A DNA stretch of 64,000 bases from Endothia cerciana (GCA_026119935.1 JALRMH010000009.1:558001-622000); one strand, 5' to 3'. Positions 35,663 through 47,460 are shown, counted from the stretch's first letter. Made by a program: numbers and translations. The notes: generated by a model from the letters alone, not told the origin.

Positions 35663-36740
35663 GATGGCTGTGGTGACGATGATGATGCTGTCCAAGACGA
35701 GACCGGTAGAGTGACGGGAAAGGGGGAGGCGTGTCGGGGTTTGTTGAGTCGAGAACGGGTGTGACAGAGACCTTGATGGTAGAAAGGGCATAGCCTTGAC
35801 TGCTGCTGCTGCCGCTGCTGGGGAGACGGAGATTTCGGGTGCCATTTTTGTAATCATGATACTTATTATACCTGTTGTTGTTGTTGTTGTTGTTGTTGTT
35901 GCGGTGTCGTTTGTCGGCATGTAAGAGGGGGGGGGGGGTGGCCTTGTCTTGGAAAAGTGGGAAGATGAGTCTTCCTATCTTTCTCTGCAGCTCCCAAGAC
36001 GGGACAAGCAAGGAGGAAGAGGCCGCCTCTTTATTCTCCCAAGCAGTTTGCTTCTCCAGGTAGGTAGGGTGTAAGAGGGGTATGTTGTTTGCCTGCTGTC
36101 GCTGTCGCAGTTTTCCCCTGTGTGCAAAAAAGTGTGGTACAAAGACCGGGTGAGTCAAGACGGACAGTCTGCGGGATTTCTTGCATTTTATGGTCGAAGG
36201 CCCCCTTGTCTTATGTCGCTCCCTTTGGGACATACGTGACCAGTCCAATGTGCAGTCCCTAGTTTCTGGGTCACGGGCGCGGACGGTGCGTATTTGGTGG
36301 CGTAACGGCCCCATATAAGCTCTTCCGTGTCCGTGTGAGGTCGAGCCCGGGGGAGGGATCCGCATGGCGATCAGCGAATGAGTTCTTTCCCAGTGGGCCT
36401 AAGCCGTTGCCGCTGTGTGCGCAAGGCCGTTCGGAGATCCCCATAGAAGAGCTTCCCGCCGGCTGCTTCTGTAGACGCGAAGGACGACACGCTGCTTTGT
36501 TTCAACCCTTTGTGAAGTTGGATATCATCGCCGGTCCCGCAGAGGTGGCTCCCAACATAGGCAATGGCCTTGCCCTCGCAGCACCGCCTCATCCGTCCCG
36601 TGCCCACGTGCGTAGATACCTACGTATCCACCGGTCCGAGGCCCAGACAAACTGGAACCCCGCCGCAGAATCTATCAAGGAGACGGCGTGCGCAGGGTGG
36701 CGCGGCCGGACACCAGCAATATCCAACCCGAGAGAGATCC
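35663..36740. other. Intergenic with TTG/CAA microsatellite
   Basis: Contains a perfect TTG trinucleotide repeat at about 35873-35901 and a G run near 35928-35937. A 261-codon minus-strand frame here is mostly poly-Asn and poly-His read from these repeats and is not treated as a gene. Confidence 0.5.
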
Positions 36741-38778
36741 TTAGCAGCGTATCCCGACAGCAGCAGCCCTCTGCAGGCCAGACCCTCCGGCGCGGTCCGC
36801 CGCTGGCCCCGCCCAGCCGACGATCAGCTTGTCGTTCCCCGGCAGCTTGTGGAAGTACTGCGCCTCCAGCCTGCACCGCCGCAGAGACTGGGCCTCGAAG
36901 TGCCTGCCCGCCGCGACCAGGAGCGCCTCGGCCTCGAGGTGCCAAAACCTGTCGCGCCAGCCCTCGGTCGCCTTGCGATGGTAGTGGTCCGCCCGGCCCG
37001 CGTCGCCGTGCCGGCGGAAGAAGTAGGACAGGCGGTAGTAGCAGTTGCTGCGGATGTTCCTGTCCAGGACGTCCCAGCCCTCCGGGGGGACTACCGCATG
37101 GGGCCTCTGTCCGCCGGCCGGGGTCGCAGGGCTGGCGGTGTCGGCCATGCCGTGGCGAGGCGATAGGAGGCCCGTGGAGGGGTCAACGCGACGGTATTTG
37201 CCCTCCAGGCTGTCGATCAGCCTTTGGTTCTGCCGGACAAAGCCCTCGACGAAGAAGTCGTGCACCATCTGCGTCGAGAGTATGACGTCCTCCATGTGCC
37301 GCGACATGTCGTGGCCCGGCCCGAACTGCTGGTGCACGTCGCGCAGCAGCACCACGTAGTCCTCGCACAGCCTCCCCACGCGGTAGCGGTGGTCCGCGCT
37401 CCTGTCGTGCCGCAGGTAGTTCCGCTTCGCCAGCAGCGTGCTCCTGTCCCTCGACCCGCGCAGCTCCGAGAGCAGGTCGCACCACAGCCCGGACGCCGTT
37501 GATATGTAGTGCCGCAGGACCCCCGGGTCGGTCTCTGCCAGCGCGTGCAGGCTCGCGAAGCCCGTCCCGCTGATCCTCTCGCGCAGCCTGATGGCGCCGG
37601 TCAGCCTCTTGATGTGGCCCAGCAGGATGGTCAGGATGTCGTGCCGCCCGTAGTGCAGGAACAGGTCCGGCAGGTCGATGAAGAAGAAGTAGAAGGTGGA
37701 GCTGTAGTCGGTCTGGATGGCCTCCTCGACCTCGAGGAAGGCCTGGCGCAGGATCTCGCCGCCGTTGTGGTGCTCGTTCTTGAGGAAGGCGTCCATGGCT
37801 AGTACGAAGTGGTCGTACGAGGTGTACTCGTAGGCGTTGATGAGCCCGATCTTGGAGGCGCGGGACTGGTGCCAGTCGGGCTTCCGGGAGAAGATCTCGT
37901 AGACGTGGCTGCGGATGTCGGTCAGGATGGACTGTATGAACCGCGCCGTGTCGTTGGCGTGGGGGATATGCTGGGGGAGGGACACTGGGGGCTGAGATGT
38001 TGACCGCCTGGTGAGCTGTGTTGTTGTGGCCGCTCCGGTGCACGGTTCTGGCACCGCCGGCGGCGATATGCTTGATGCCGGGGACAGTTGGGGTGCCGGC
38101 GCTTGCTGCGTTGAGGCCTCTGGCTCTGAAGGATCTACCACGTCGGGGTCTTGTCTCGTCGGGTCCGTTTTCGTACTCCTTTGTCGTTTGACCCTGTAGC
38201 ACGACTTGCCTTGAGATTTCACCACGGTCTTGCCGGAGGAGATATCACTCCTCATCCGCTTGCAGTTGTACTTGGACCACCCCCATCTTGCAAACTGTGC
38301 CTTGTACATCCTGGGCCTGCGACACGGATGGCTCCTGGTCAGTTGTCGTCGGACGGAAGCTCACTTTCTCTCCCCTCCCACCATGCAGTGCTTTCGAGGG
38401 ACCCTCCCCGCCTCCCTCCTGCTGCTGCCCTCTCACTAATGACGACAAGGAGAAAGGTTTGGCTCACGTGGCATTGAAGTCATAGGCCCTCATCTGCTCG
38501 ACGACCTCCTTGAGGTTGAGGTTCCTGCCCATGTACAGGTCGTTGATGATGTCTTTGTGGGCCTCCCACTCCCTTGAGGCCGGCGGCCCTCGCAGGCTCG
38601 CGGCCTCGGATGAGGAGGCCGGCGGCGGTGGTGGGGTGGCGGTGCCCTCCACAGGGGACGACATCGACCCTGACGTCGTCGTAGTCGTCATCGCGGTGGG
38701 CTCCCCGCCCCATTGTTGTGGTGTGGGGTTCTGTTGCATCGTCAACGGACCGGCGCTGCCTCTCAGGTCACCCGCCAT
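36741..38778 (-). CDS. Clr5-domain protein
   Basis: Minus-strand exons 38778-38468 and 38316-36741, about 628 residues, joined across a 151-nt intron (GTGAGC...TCGCAG) that lies inside the Clr5 domain and splits a Thr codon. The domain occupies about residues 70-125: REWEAHKDIINDLYMGRNL, then EVVEQMRAYDFNATPRMYKAQ, then ARWGWSKYNCKRM, matching the W-x2-HK ... LY ... F-x-AT-x2-MYK ... WG pattern. The remaining about 500 residues (IGLINAYEYTSYDHFVLAMDA, then STFYFFFIDLPDLFLHYGR) are the helical region of the larger fungal Clr5 proteins. Clr5 was named from a fission yeast silencing factor; in filamentous fungi the family is large and mostly uncharacterised, with a presumed nuclear DNA-binding role. 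The start could also be the internal Met at residue 14. Confidence 0.88.
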
Positions 38779-39854
38779 CCTGCTGCTGCCATAGAGGCCG
38801 TGCTGATTGTTTTGGGGGGGGGGGGGTGGCGCTGGCAGTGGAGGACGGCGTTGTCGAGAGTCGTCCTGGCCTGTGTCGCAGCCCCTTCCCGAGATTCCCG
38901 TCCGCGGAAGAATGTGGAACAGTCAAAGGTACCGGACGAGGGGGGGCCCTGTGCCGAAGTTGTGTGAGAGGCGAAGGCCGCTCGAGCACGACTTTTGAAT
39001 TTTTGTAAGAGCCGGCTCCCGCCCCGAAGCAAAGCCTTAGCAGGACGCCACCCCGAGCTGACCGCTCCGGAACAGGGCCTGGCCTCAGCAGGGCGGGCGA
39101 AACGGGTTAACCAGGCTTGCGTGTACGATCCCAGGAATCCAATCCCTAATCACTATGGTACCAGGGCACCGTTAAGCGACTCGCCCGCTCGCCCCCTCAG
39201 GGGTCAGTGCAGAGGGCCAGGTTCGCATGCGGCGTGAAGCTCCCCTCGTTGGGCACACAGAAGGAAGAACCTCAGGTGAGGTTTCTTTTTTATCTTGGGA
39301 GGGGGGAGGGGGGGGGAGACAGAGAGAAGGAGAAAAAGAGCACGCTCGTTATTCCCACCCCAGGCACCCTCTCGACGTTGTGATGAAAAACGTCGGACAT
39401 AACTGCCCGGTGGGACGCGGGAATACGCCCCCACCTTGGTTTAGTCCCTGCTGCGGATCCCATGGCGACGACTCTGGAGGGCTGCCCTGGTATCCCCTGG
39501 TGTTCATCCCATGTAGCCTCCTGCGGGAAAATGCGGTCGTGCCGATCGCGGGACGGTGGAGTCCTCGGGTGTCCGGTGTACCGCAGGGTCATGGCCCAGA
39601 TGCTGTTTGTAGGGCTGTGCGTGAGTACAATACACACATACTATGGTAGATGTACGAATCCAAGCTGACACTTCGTGCGAGGAGGGAGCACCATATATGT
39701 GCATGTCGACCAGGGCCCCCACACGTCACCGTCATAGCGTCCCGGACGGAGGAGATGCCGAGAGGTATGCATAATCTTTTTGACTTTTGGGGGGTATCAT
39801 TATCTTCACTGACGCGGAATGACTTTTCTCTGGTCCCTGTTCCCCATGCCTTGT
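38779..39854. other. Intergenic upstream of Clr5-domain gene
   Basis: About 1.1 kb between the Nop9 3' end and the Clr5-domain start. It contains a G homopolymer at about 38814-38826 and another G-rich tract at about 39299-39317; no gene recognised. Confidence 0.5.
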
Positions 39855-42011
39855 TTAGTCGCCATCTTCCTTCCTGGCCCTTCCGGCCTTGTCCTTCTTC
39901 CTGTCCTTCTCTTCCTTCCGGTTCTTGTCAGCCACGCGGTTCCAGATCTTCTCCTCGCTGCTGACCTGCGGGTCCACCTCCTTCGCAAATCTGATCCAGT
40001 CGCCCCTCCTGAACTTCCACTGGTCGCCCTTCCACGTGCGCCAGACACTGCGCCCCGTCCACGTGTCCCGCAGCTGCTTCTCGCTGCCCGCGAGCGTCGT
40101 CATCATCGTCTCCTTGACGTGGAACTGCACTACGCCTATCTGTGCGTCGGGCCCGGCCTTCGAGGGGATCGAGATGATCGCGTTGACGACGTTGTGGCCG
40201 ATCTGGCTGTGCGCTAGATCGACGGCCTTCGGGGAGAGCTTGGTCACGAGGGCCTTGTGGAAGTTGGGAGCCTGCGGGGGGGACGAGAGCGCGGTTGTGA
40301 GGACGATCATAGAGGGCGTGGAGGAGGTCGCGAGGTGGAAGAGCTGGTCGGTAGAGAGGGAGAGGAGGGACGTCTGGATCGACCTTGCTGGCGCGCCGGG
40401 AACGTTGAGGAGGGTGGTCGCGAGTTGGCAGCCGTGGGAGATGGCGGCTGCTTTCTGCTTCTCGGTCTGGAGGGATGGCTGGAACTTCTCTTCCTGCTTG
40501 TCCGGCTCGGCCTCCTTCTCTAGCCCGCACAGCTTTGAGACCAGGGTCGGGCCATCATCTGCGCCGTACGCAGAACATAGAGCCTCCAGCAGCGCGTTGA
40601 GCTCGTCGGGCGTCTGTCGCACCTGACACCGGTCGAACAGGACCTTGAGGACGTTGAGTCTCCTGGCCGAGACGAGCTTCAACACCTCTGGTATTATCCT
40701 GCTGACAGCCTCCTTCAGGTCGTCCCTGCTCATACGGTTGAGCGCCTTGACCGCTGGGTAGCAGGCGATATCGTTGCGCACGTAGGTCTGTATGCGCGGG
40801 CTGAAGAAGTGCGCGTTGAGTGCCTTGAAGATCTTGGCCGGGGCGTGTGTGATAATGGTCTCGAGCAGCCGTGAGCCGATATGGTCGTACATCATAGAGT
40901 TGACAAAGTCCGAGGCAGGTGTCGAGTTGTCACTCAGGCTGTCAGGCGCGCCCGGCAGCAGCTTGAGAAGCAGCAGCTGGTCCTTCTTCTCCTTGTCCTT
41001 CCCGTTCAGGGAAATGTCCAGCTCCAACAGCAGCTGCAGCACCGGGTTGCCGGTGGGGTGTGTTGCCAGCACTCGGAGGGCGGTTGTGTCCATGGAGACT
41101 GTCGTATCCTCCAGGATCTTCTGCACTGCCAGGGTAAACGAGTCCGGCACCACCCTCGCGTGCGCATTTATCTCCGCCGTATCCGCCGACGCGCCCTGGA
41201 CTGTGATGTGTTCTTTCTTCTTGCTCTGTAGGAGGGACCTGGTAGACACCTGCTCGAGCGGCCGCCCCGACAATACCACGAGTAGCACCCGAAGGGTGTG
41301 CGAGCCAAATTTGTCGGACAGCAGGTAGCTGAGGTGCTCCTCGAGCTCGTCCAGCGCCAGGAGGAAGAGCTCCTCCATCAGTGCCTTCGGCGCCTGCGCC
41401 TCGCCCTCCGCCTCCCCCTCCTGCTGCTCTTCCTCCTCCATACCGCCCAGCTCGCGGCTCACGACAGGCGCCGACTGTATAAACAACTTCTCACAGCAGT
41501 GGCTCGCGAATCGATGCGTGACCAGCGTGACAAAGTGCCCCGCGAACGCCTCAAACAGCCTCTTCTTCTGGTGCGTATTGCTCAGCAGTATCAGCCTCTC
41601 CATCAGCCTCGAGCAGGACTGGCTGCTCGCAAGCTTCAGCTCCTTGCCCACGGCCTCGCGGTACAGGCTCTGCAGGAAGTATCCCCTGTCCTCCTCGGAG
41701 TCGAAGCCGTTGGTCTCGAGCTTCTCGTCTGCGCTGCGGAAATACTCCTGCTCCTCGTCGGCGAGCATACCGAAGAACTCGCGCTCGGGGACCGCAGGGC
41801 CGCCCCGTCGATCGTCGCCATCAGCATCATTGAGGATGGTGTACTCGGCGCCATCTGCTGCGTCGCCAACCTCGTCGTGTGCCCCGCCCTCCTCGAGGCG
41901 CTGGCGTTTCTTCTCGTGTCTGGCCTCGGCGCTGTCGAGCTCGCGGGCGCGCCTCTTGGCCTTCTTCTCGTCGCGTATGAGCTGCCGCTTGGATTTACGT
42001 TCCTTCCCCAT
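39855..42011 (-). CDS. nop9: Nucleolar protein 9 (Nop9), Pumilio-like RNA-binding ribosome biogenesis factor
   Basis: Intronless minus-strand frame of 718 codons, within the usual size of Nop9. It starts with a basic stretch (MGKERKSKRQLIRDEKKAKRR) suited to nucleolar targeting, then an acidic segment, then EREFFGMLADEEQEYFRSADE, a recognisable Nop9 opening. Pumilio-like helical repeats follow (KLASSQSCSRLMERLILLS, HFVTLVTHRFASHCCEKL, YDHIGSRLLETIITHAP, DLAHSQIGHNVVNAII). The C-terminus is highly basic (KNRKEEKDRKKDKAGRARK). In yeast, Nop9 is essential, binds the 3' region of 18S pre-rRNA (ITS1) and controls cleavage by Nob1 during small-subunit assembly. The whole frame looks intact and in good codon use, so this is a housekeeping gene. 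Confidence 0.93.
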   Translation of the reverse strand: MGKERKSKRQLIRDEKKAKRRARELDSAEARHEKKRQRLEEGGAHDEVGDAADGAEYTILNDADGDDRRGGPAVPEREFFGMLADEEQEYFRSADEKLETNGFDSEEDRGYFLQSLYREAVGKELKLASSQSCSRLMERLILLSNTHQKKRLFEAFAGHFVTLVTHRFASHCCEKLFIQSAPVVSRELGGMEEEEQQEGEAEGEAQAPKALMEELFLLALDELEEHLSYLLSDKFGSHTLRVLLVVLSGRPLEQVSTRSLLQSKKKEHITVQGASADTAEINAHARVVPDSFTLAVQKILEDTTVSMDTTALRVLATHPTGNPVLQLLLELDISLNGKDKEKKDQLLLLKLLPGAPDSLSDNSTPASDFVNSMMYDHIGSRLLETIITHAPAKIFKALNAHFFSPRIQTYVRNDIACYPAVKALNRMSRDDLKEAVSRIIPEVLKLVSARRLNVLKVLFDRCQVRQTPDELNALLEALCSAYGADDGPTLVSKLCGLEKEAEPDKQEEKFQPSLQTEKQKAAAISHGCQLATTLLNVPGAPARSIQTSLLSLSTDQLFHLATSSTPSMIVLTTALSSPPQAPNFHKALVTKLSPKAVDLAHSQIGHNVVNAIISIPSKAGPDAQIGVVQFHVKETMMTTLAGSEKQLRDTWTGRSVWRTWKGDQWKFRRGDWIRFAKEVDPQVSSEEKIWNRVADKNRKEEKDRKKDKAGRARKEDGD

Positions 42012-43026
42012 CTTGAGGCGCGTTTATCGAGGATTGGTGTCTCGTTAGAAGCCATCGAGGGAAAGGCGAGTTCTTAGGCCAGGAACTTTTTTGCTGTTCC
42101 GGCAGGCAAATGGTGAGGACCCCTAACCCTGACTACTGTATGGACATCTAGCCACCACATGTTGCTTTCTTGAACGGATCACACCCTCCGGCCTCGACTA
42201 CCATGGTACCATCCCCAATGCTAATGCCTCTCTCATCGATCAGCATGTCTTCTACTACTCATCCCCACAACAACCAAAGCTGATGCTTAGTATCCGGCAT
42301 AGCTCTGCAGGAATATCTTGCCGCGCGGCAGACGATCCGACAGCACTGTTCACGCTGAATTGTTCCACCAGTGAGGGATCTCTGACAGGTCCTTATTTCC
42401 GAGCGCGTTCTTTGACAGACCATGAGGCCTTGGTCTTGATTCCGCGCTCTCTCAACTTCGTCGAGGTGAGGCAGTGGTGAGTGGGAGCTGAGATACCGTC
42501 GTCACATATACCGGTCTTCCCGAGGGGAACCGATTACTATTAGCCACGTAGAAGTCAGATGTCTTACGAGACCTCTCCTTTAGGAACATGGACACTTGGG
42601 TCCGTGTGGTAGCAGCCAGATTTCTGTCCATGGCCTTAGCCCACTGCTCATTCGATGTTTGAATGCTGCCAAGGCGGGAAACATGTCCTCATGTGGAAGC
42701 TTTTCTAGCCGAGGGTCTCGCGCACCCCATAGCTTCCAACGTGAAGACGCCGAGACGGAGAAATATTATCTGGATAGGTATTTTGCGACGGCTCAAACCT
42801 TGGTATACAACACAGGCCTTATTTTTTTTAATCTTTTATTACCATCTCGTAGCTCTATTTTCCTGCACCATCGCCAGAGAGGAGTAACCGAGCCCGGTGA
42901 AAACGCCTCCTCATCCTGCATGCATTACTACTGCCTCACCTTGTCGGTCGTCTGATACCCTTGCCTGCATATTTATACCCCCTTCCAACCTGCCACTGCT
43001 CAAGATACACTGGGGTGTCACTGGAG
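42012..43026. other. Divergent intergenic region
   Basis: About 1 kb between the start codons of Nop9 (minus) and the polygalacturonase remnant (plus). A TATTTATA-like string lies at about 42968-42976, some 50 bp before the polygalacturonase ATG. No gene recognised. Confidence 0.45.
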
Positions 43027-44225
43027 ATGAAGGCACTCGCCCTCGCCGCCGTCCCAGCCGTGTTAGCATCAGATACGCCAGCCTCCACCACCAATCCGAG
43101 TGCAGCGACAACATGCACCGTGACCGCACCCGCAGATGTCGCCCCGGCTGTGGCGTCCTGCGCGGCCATCGTGCTCAGTGATCTCAGCCCTGCCCGCCAA
43201 CACCACGCTCGACCTCACCGGCCTCCAGAACGGCACGGCCGTGACCTTCAGCGGGACGACCTCGTTCGGCTACACGCCCGGCAGCGACTTCAACCCCATA
43301 GAACTATCCGGCTCCTACATCACCGTCACCGGCGCGCCGGGGCACGTGATCGACGGGAACGGGTCCGCGTACTGGGACGGGCAGGGGCCCAACGGCGGCT
43401 CGGCCAAGCCGGACCACCTCTTCGTCGTGGGGGACACGGACAACGCCGCCATCCGCGGCCTGTACATCCAGAACTGGCCCACGCACCTCTTCTACATGAG
43501 CGGGAACCAGTACCTCTCCGTCAGCGGCCTCGTCCTCAACAACTCGGCCGGCGAGGCCGCCGCGCACAACAGCGACGGGTTCGACGTCTCCTCCTCGAGC
43601 TTCGTCACGCTGAGCGGGATCCAGGTGTACAACCAGGACGACTGCGTCGCCGTCACCTCGGGGACGAACATCACCGTCAGCGACATGTACTGCTCCGGCG
43701 GGCACGGCCTGTCAATCGGACACCGTCCTCTTCGAGAACAGCATCGTGGTGGACAGCCAGAACGGCGTGCGCATCAAGACGAACAGCAACACCACGGGGT
43801 CCGTGAACAACATCACGTACCGCAACATCAGCACGTCCGGGATCAGCATCTACGGGCTGGATGTGCAGCAGGACTACCTGAATGGTGGGCCGACGGGCGT
43901 CCCCACGAACGGCGTGAATGTGACCAACATTGTATTTGAGGACGTGAGTGGTACGGTGCTGAGTGGTGCATATGATTATTATATCCTATGCGGCGAGGGG
44001 AGCTGTGCCGGCTTTACGTTTACGAATGTGGACATCACGGGTGGGAACCAGAGCTGCAATTACCCAACAGACACTTGCCCTCGAGCGGTCACAATGATGC
44101 TACCTCATGAAGACCCAGGTCCGAGCGCAGTATATAAGATAACCAAACTACATGACTCGGCTGTCGAACGAACTGGTTCTTCTTCCATTTCGAGTGCTGC
44201 TACTGAATTTTACCTCTTGGGATAA
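43027..44225 (+). pseudogene. Endopolygalacturonase (GH28) gene broken by two frame changes
   Basis: Three successive reading frames together encode one GH28 endopolygalacturonase. Frame 1 (from 43027) has a signal-peptide-like start (MKALALAAVPAVLAS) and ends in IVLSDLS. At about 43186-43190 the homology moves to the next frame (ALPANTTLDLTGLQNGTAV). At about 43720 it moves again: after GGHGLSIG the family segment SVGGR-x-x-N is missing and frame 3 resumes with DTVLFENS. GH28 active-site motifs are split between frames: HNSDGFD, YNQDDC and GGHGLS in frame 2, RIKT in frame 3. The enzyme would hydrolyse pectin outside the cell. After the usual Cys-rich end (CNYPTDTCPR) the frame runs about 45 residues further. 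No GT-AG intron explains either shift. Assembly error is the alternative to true inactivation. Confidence 0.8.
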
Positions 44226-44813
44226 GTGGCTGGTGAATATCGTCCGCTGAGATACTATATTTCACGCCTAGGAAATCAGATATAGGTAGGTTGCCAGCCA
44301 CGCACTGCACCTGTGGCGCGCGGAAGAGGAGGGCTCGAGGAGGATACCAGAAACAACCTGCCAGATGTAGAGGTGGATCGTCCACGTGTATTTCTCATTG
44401 GCCACGCCTTATCGTGCCCGTTTGTGTGGAGTCCAGTTCATTTACTGCTGAAGTATATCCCAAGGTTTGTTTGCTCTTGGCCTCCGTCTACCTCTGCTCT
44501 GAAAGTAAAGGATGATCCCCCGTGCTCGAGAGGGTGACGTCGTCGTCGAGCGTAACACCCAAAACCAACACTCGCCAGGATCAAACCGTATACGATCTCC
44601 CCCGGTGAACGATCCCGTGGCGAACCGCGCCGCTGCCTCTGTCCGTCGTCTGGGGTTTTTCTGGCCTGACGAGAGCCATGCCGCTCGTGTACCTGCAGCC
44701 GTCCATCCGGGGTGCCGGATAGATCGACGTCGCGCCACCCTCTCGGGTCCATCGATGCAACCCCCTGCCTGGATGACACCCTACAGCATCGGCGAGGCCC
44801 GGCCCAGCTGTCG
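44226..44813. other. Intergenic upstream of 5'-nucleotidase gene
   Basis: About 0.6 kb. Short frames only; it serves as the promoter region of the downstream gene. Confidence 0.5.
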
Positions 44814-44822
44814 TATATAAAG
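44814..44822 (+). promoter_or_regulatory. TATA box of the 5'-nucleotidase gene
   Basis: TATATAAAG about 115-125 bp upstream of the ATG at 44938, followed by a C-rich leader. Assigned by position. Confidence 0.5.
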
Positions 44823-44937
44823 GCCGGCCGGACGAGCCTCATCCTGGGCTTTTCAACCTGCAGACCCTGTCCCCCCCAACCCATCGCCTACCTCCCTCAC
44901 CCTCGAGAGGAGACCACGAGCCCACAGCGGACCCAGG

Positions 44938-47327
44938 ATGAGACGACACGCCGGTCTCGTGGGCGCCGCGCTTGCCTGCCTCATCGGCGGCAGCCAGGCC
45001 TGTGACAGCTGCTTCGGCCCCATCAGCCGCGTCGAGCACGTCCGCCACGTGAAGCGCATGCAGCCCGATGCACACAACGCCACGTACGGACCGACCCGGG
45101 GAGCCCTGGAATGGGGCCAGCTGAACTTCCTGCATACCGTAAAGCACCGCCCCCCCTCCCTTGCCCCGTCCTGTCCCGGTACCTGAAGGGGGACGGCCTC
45201 AGAGCTGACGCCGTTCACAGACCGACACGCATGGCTGGCTGGAGGGACACCTGACGGAGACCAACTACGGGGCGGACTGGGGCGACTTCGTGTCTTTCAC
45301 GGCTCACATGCGGGCCAGGGCCAGGGACCTGGGCGTGGACCTGCTCCTCGTCGACACGGGGGACCTACATGACGGCGCTGGTCTGAGCGACGCAACCACC
45401 GTCGACGGCGAGCTGTCCGACCTCGTGTTCGAGAAGCTCGACTACGACCTCTTGACGATAGGTGAGCCCCGTCCCCCGTATGATATCTGAACACGACGCC
45501 CCTGGCTGACACCGCGCCCCCCCCCCCCCCCCTTAAGGCAACCATGAGCTCTACTATGCCGACATCGCCTATCAGGACTACGACTCGTTCTCCAAGGTCT
45601 GGGGCGACAGGTACCTCACCTCCAACGTCCAGGTCCTCAACACCACGACCAACGAGTTCACCTACCTCGGCAACCAGTACAAATACCTCACCACCGGGAA
45701 CGGCCTCCGCATCCTTGCCTTCGGCATCCTCTACGACTTCACGGGCAACACCAACGTGACCAAGGTCATCCCCGCCGAGACAATGGTGAACGAGACCTGG
45801 TTCCGGTCCATCGTCGCCTCCCCGCCGGGGCCCGTCGACCTCTTCCTCCTCATCGGGCACAACACCGCCAAGAAGGAGACCACGACGGGCACCTTCGGCT
45901 ACGTCCACGACGCCATCCGCGCCGCCTACCCGTCGACCCCGATCCAGATCTTGGGCGGCCACAGCCACATCCGCGACTTCCAGGTCTACGATGAGGCGAG
46001 CACCGCCCTCGAGAGCGGCCGGTACTGCGAGACCCTGGGCTGGCTGTCCATGTCGGGTTTCAGCGCTAACAACAGCGCCTACACGGGCGTTGCCGCCCCC
46101 GAGGGCGTGCCCAACCCCAGCCGGAAGGCGACCAACACCTCGGCGGCCCCGTGGACGTACGCGAGGCGGTACCTCGACTGGAACCGGCTCACGTTCGAGT
46201 ACCACGCCTCGGGGTCGCAGACAGACTTCGCGACCGCGGACGCGGCGGCCTTCGGGACGGCCCTCGGCGACAACACGACCGACCAGATCTACGGCTACAG
46301 GCAGGGGCTGAACCTCACGGCGCAGCTCGGCTGCTCGCCGCAGCTGTGGTGCCAGTCGTGCGCCGAGTTCAACAGCTCCGGCAGCATCTATAGCCTCCTC
46401 GCCGAGGCCCTCAGCTCTGCCGTGGTGAGCGCCACCCGGGCGGACAAGGCGCGCGTGAACATCATCAACACCGGCTCGGTGCGATTCGATCTTCACAAGG
46501 GGCCATTCCTCTGGGATGATGCGTATATCGTCTCGCCGTTCGATGACATCTTCGTCTACATTCCCGACGTGCCATACTCCGTTGCCAGCGGTGCCCTGGA
46601 CTAGTGAGTATCCTCCCTTCCACAGCTTCATCCCCCCTCCTCCTTGGAGTCTCGTCCGGACAGCCAGGTTGCAGACGATGCCCCTACCCACCCCCCTTCC
46701 CCCTAAACCCGGAGACCAAGCCCAGGGCCGAGGGACAGTCACATCTTGAACCGCAAGCACACCCCCCTGCCCCGGGAAGCCCCCAGCTGACCCCCTCCCC
46801 CCCTCAGCATCAATGCCTACGGCACGGTCTACAAGCGCAGCGCCTCTTCCCACCCCGAGACGGCCTCCATAGCCCTCGCCGCCCGCGACACCTGCATCGA
46901 CCCCTTCGTCTCGCCCCTCGCCACCCGCGAGATCACCGAGTACGCCCGCTCCCGCGCGGGCCACTCGCGCCGCCAGACCACCACCGAGCTCACCCAGGGC
47001 TACGTGACCACGGACGCCTTCGGCACCGACGGCGACGACACGGCGCACACGGCGATCCCCTACTACGACTACCCGGACTTCTTCCAGGCGCTCGGCGGGT
47101 TCCCCGCCAACGGCAGCCCCCCCGCCGTGGTGGACCTGATCTTCATCGACTACATCGAGTCCGACATCCTCGCGTACCTCAACGCCACCGCCGGGGCCGG
47201 CGCCTACTCCGCCTCCGACGTGTCGTACTACGTCAGCGAGAACTTCTCCACGCAGACGTACCTGCCGCTATTCGTCGAGTCGTCGGACCTCTTCCAGCAG
47301 AACCTGCACAACTGCACCATCTACTAG
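44938..47327 (+). CDS. Secreted/vacuolar calcineurin-like 5'-nucleotidase, YHR202W-like
   Basis: Four exons: 44938-45138, 45221-45461, 45538-46603 and 46808-47327, about 675 residues. Introns are 82, 76 and 204 nt with GTAAAG, GTGAGC and GTGAGT donors. A signal peptide (MRRHAGLVGAALACLIGGSQA) precedes the metallophosphatase core: FLHTTDTHGW (Asp69, His71), VDTGDLHDG, GNHE at 148-151 and GGHSHIRD around residue 288, the metal ligands of the family. A 5'-nucleotidase C-terminal domain follows, with INTGSVRFDLHKGPF and DDAYIVSPFDD. The last exon ends with IFIDYIESDILAYLN, typical of the fungal branch that includes yeast YHR202W, reported as a vacuolar AMP-specific 5'-nucleotidase. It should remove phosphate from nucleoside monophosphates in the vacuole or secretory path. 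Intron 2 has a 16-C tract just before its acceptor. Codon use is extremely GC-ending. Confidence 0.92.
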
Positions 47328-47460
47328 GTTGCTTCAAGGTGGGGGGGGGGGGGGAAGCCGAGCCCTTCTCGATTGGAGACAAGAAGAGGGGAGGGAGGGG
47401 GGCAGGCGGAGTGCTGGAGACATCCGTTAGAGCAGTCTCACGCATTCCGTGGGCTAGATA

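Noticed and set aside
35580..36365. 261-codon minus-strand frame with poly-Asn and poly-His
   Set aside because: Most of it is translation of a TTG/CAA microsatellite and CT-rich DNA; no ordered domain.
37183..38202. 339-codon frame overlapping the Clr5-domain gene
   Set aside because: Same strand, other frame of a recognised coding exon; Arg/Pro/Ala-rich with no domain.
43120..43190. Intron to explain the first frame change in the polygalacturonase gene
   Set aside because: Every GT...AG pair in range would remove residues that match the family (ASCAAIVLSD), so a real lesion or sequence error is more likely.
45297..47048. 583-codon open frame on the minus strand across the 5'-nucleotidase gene
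   Set aside because: It is antisense to strongly GC3-biased coding exons, crosses a real intron and is Gly/Val/Arg-rich without any domain. Long antisense frames are expected from such codon bias.
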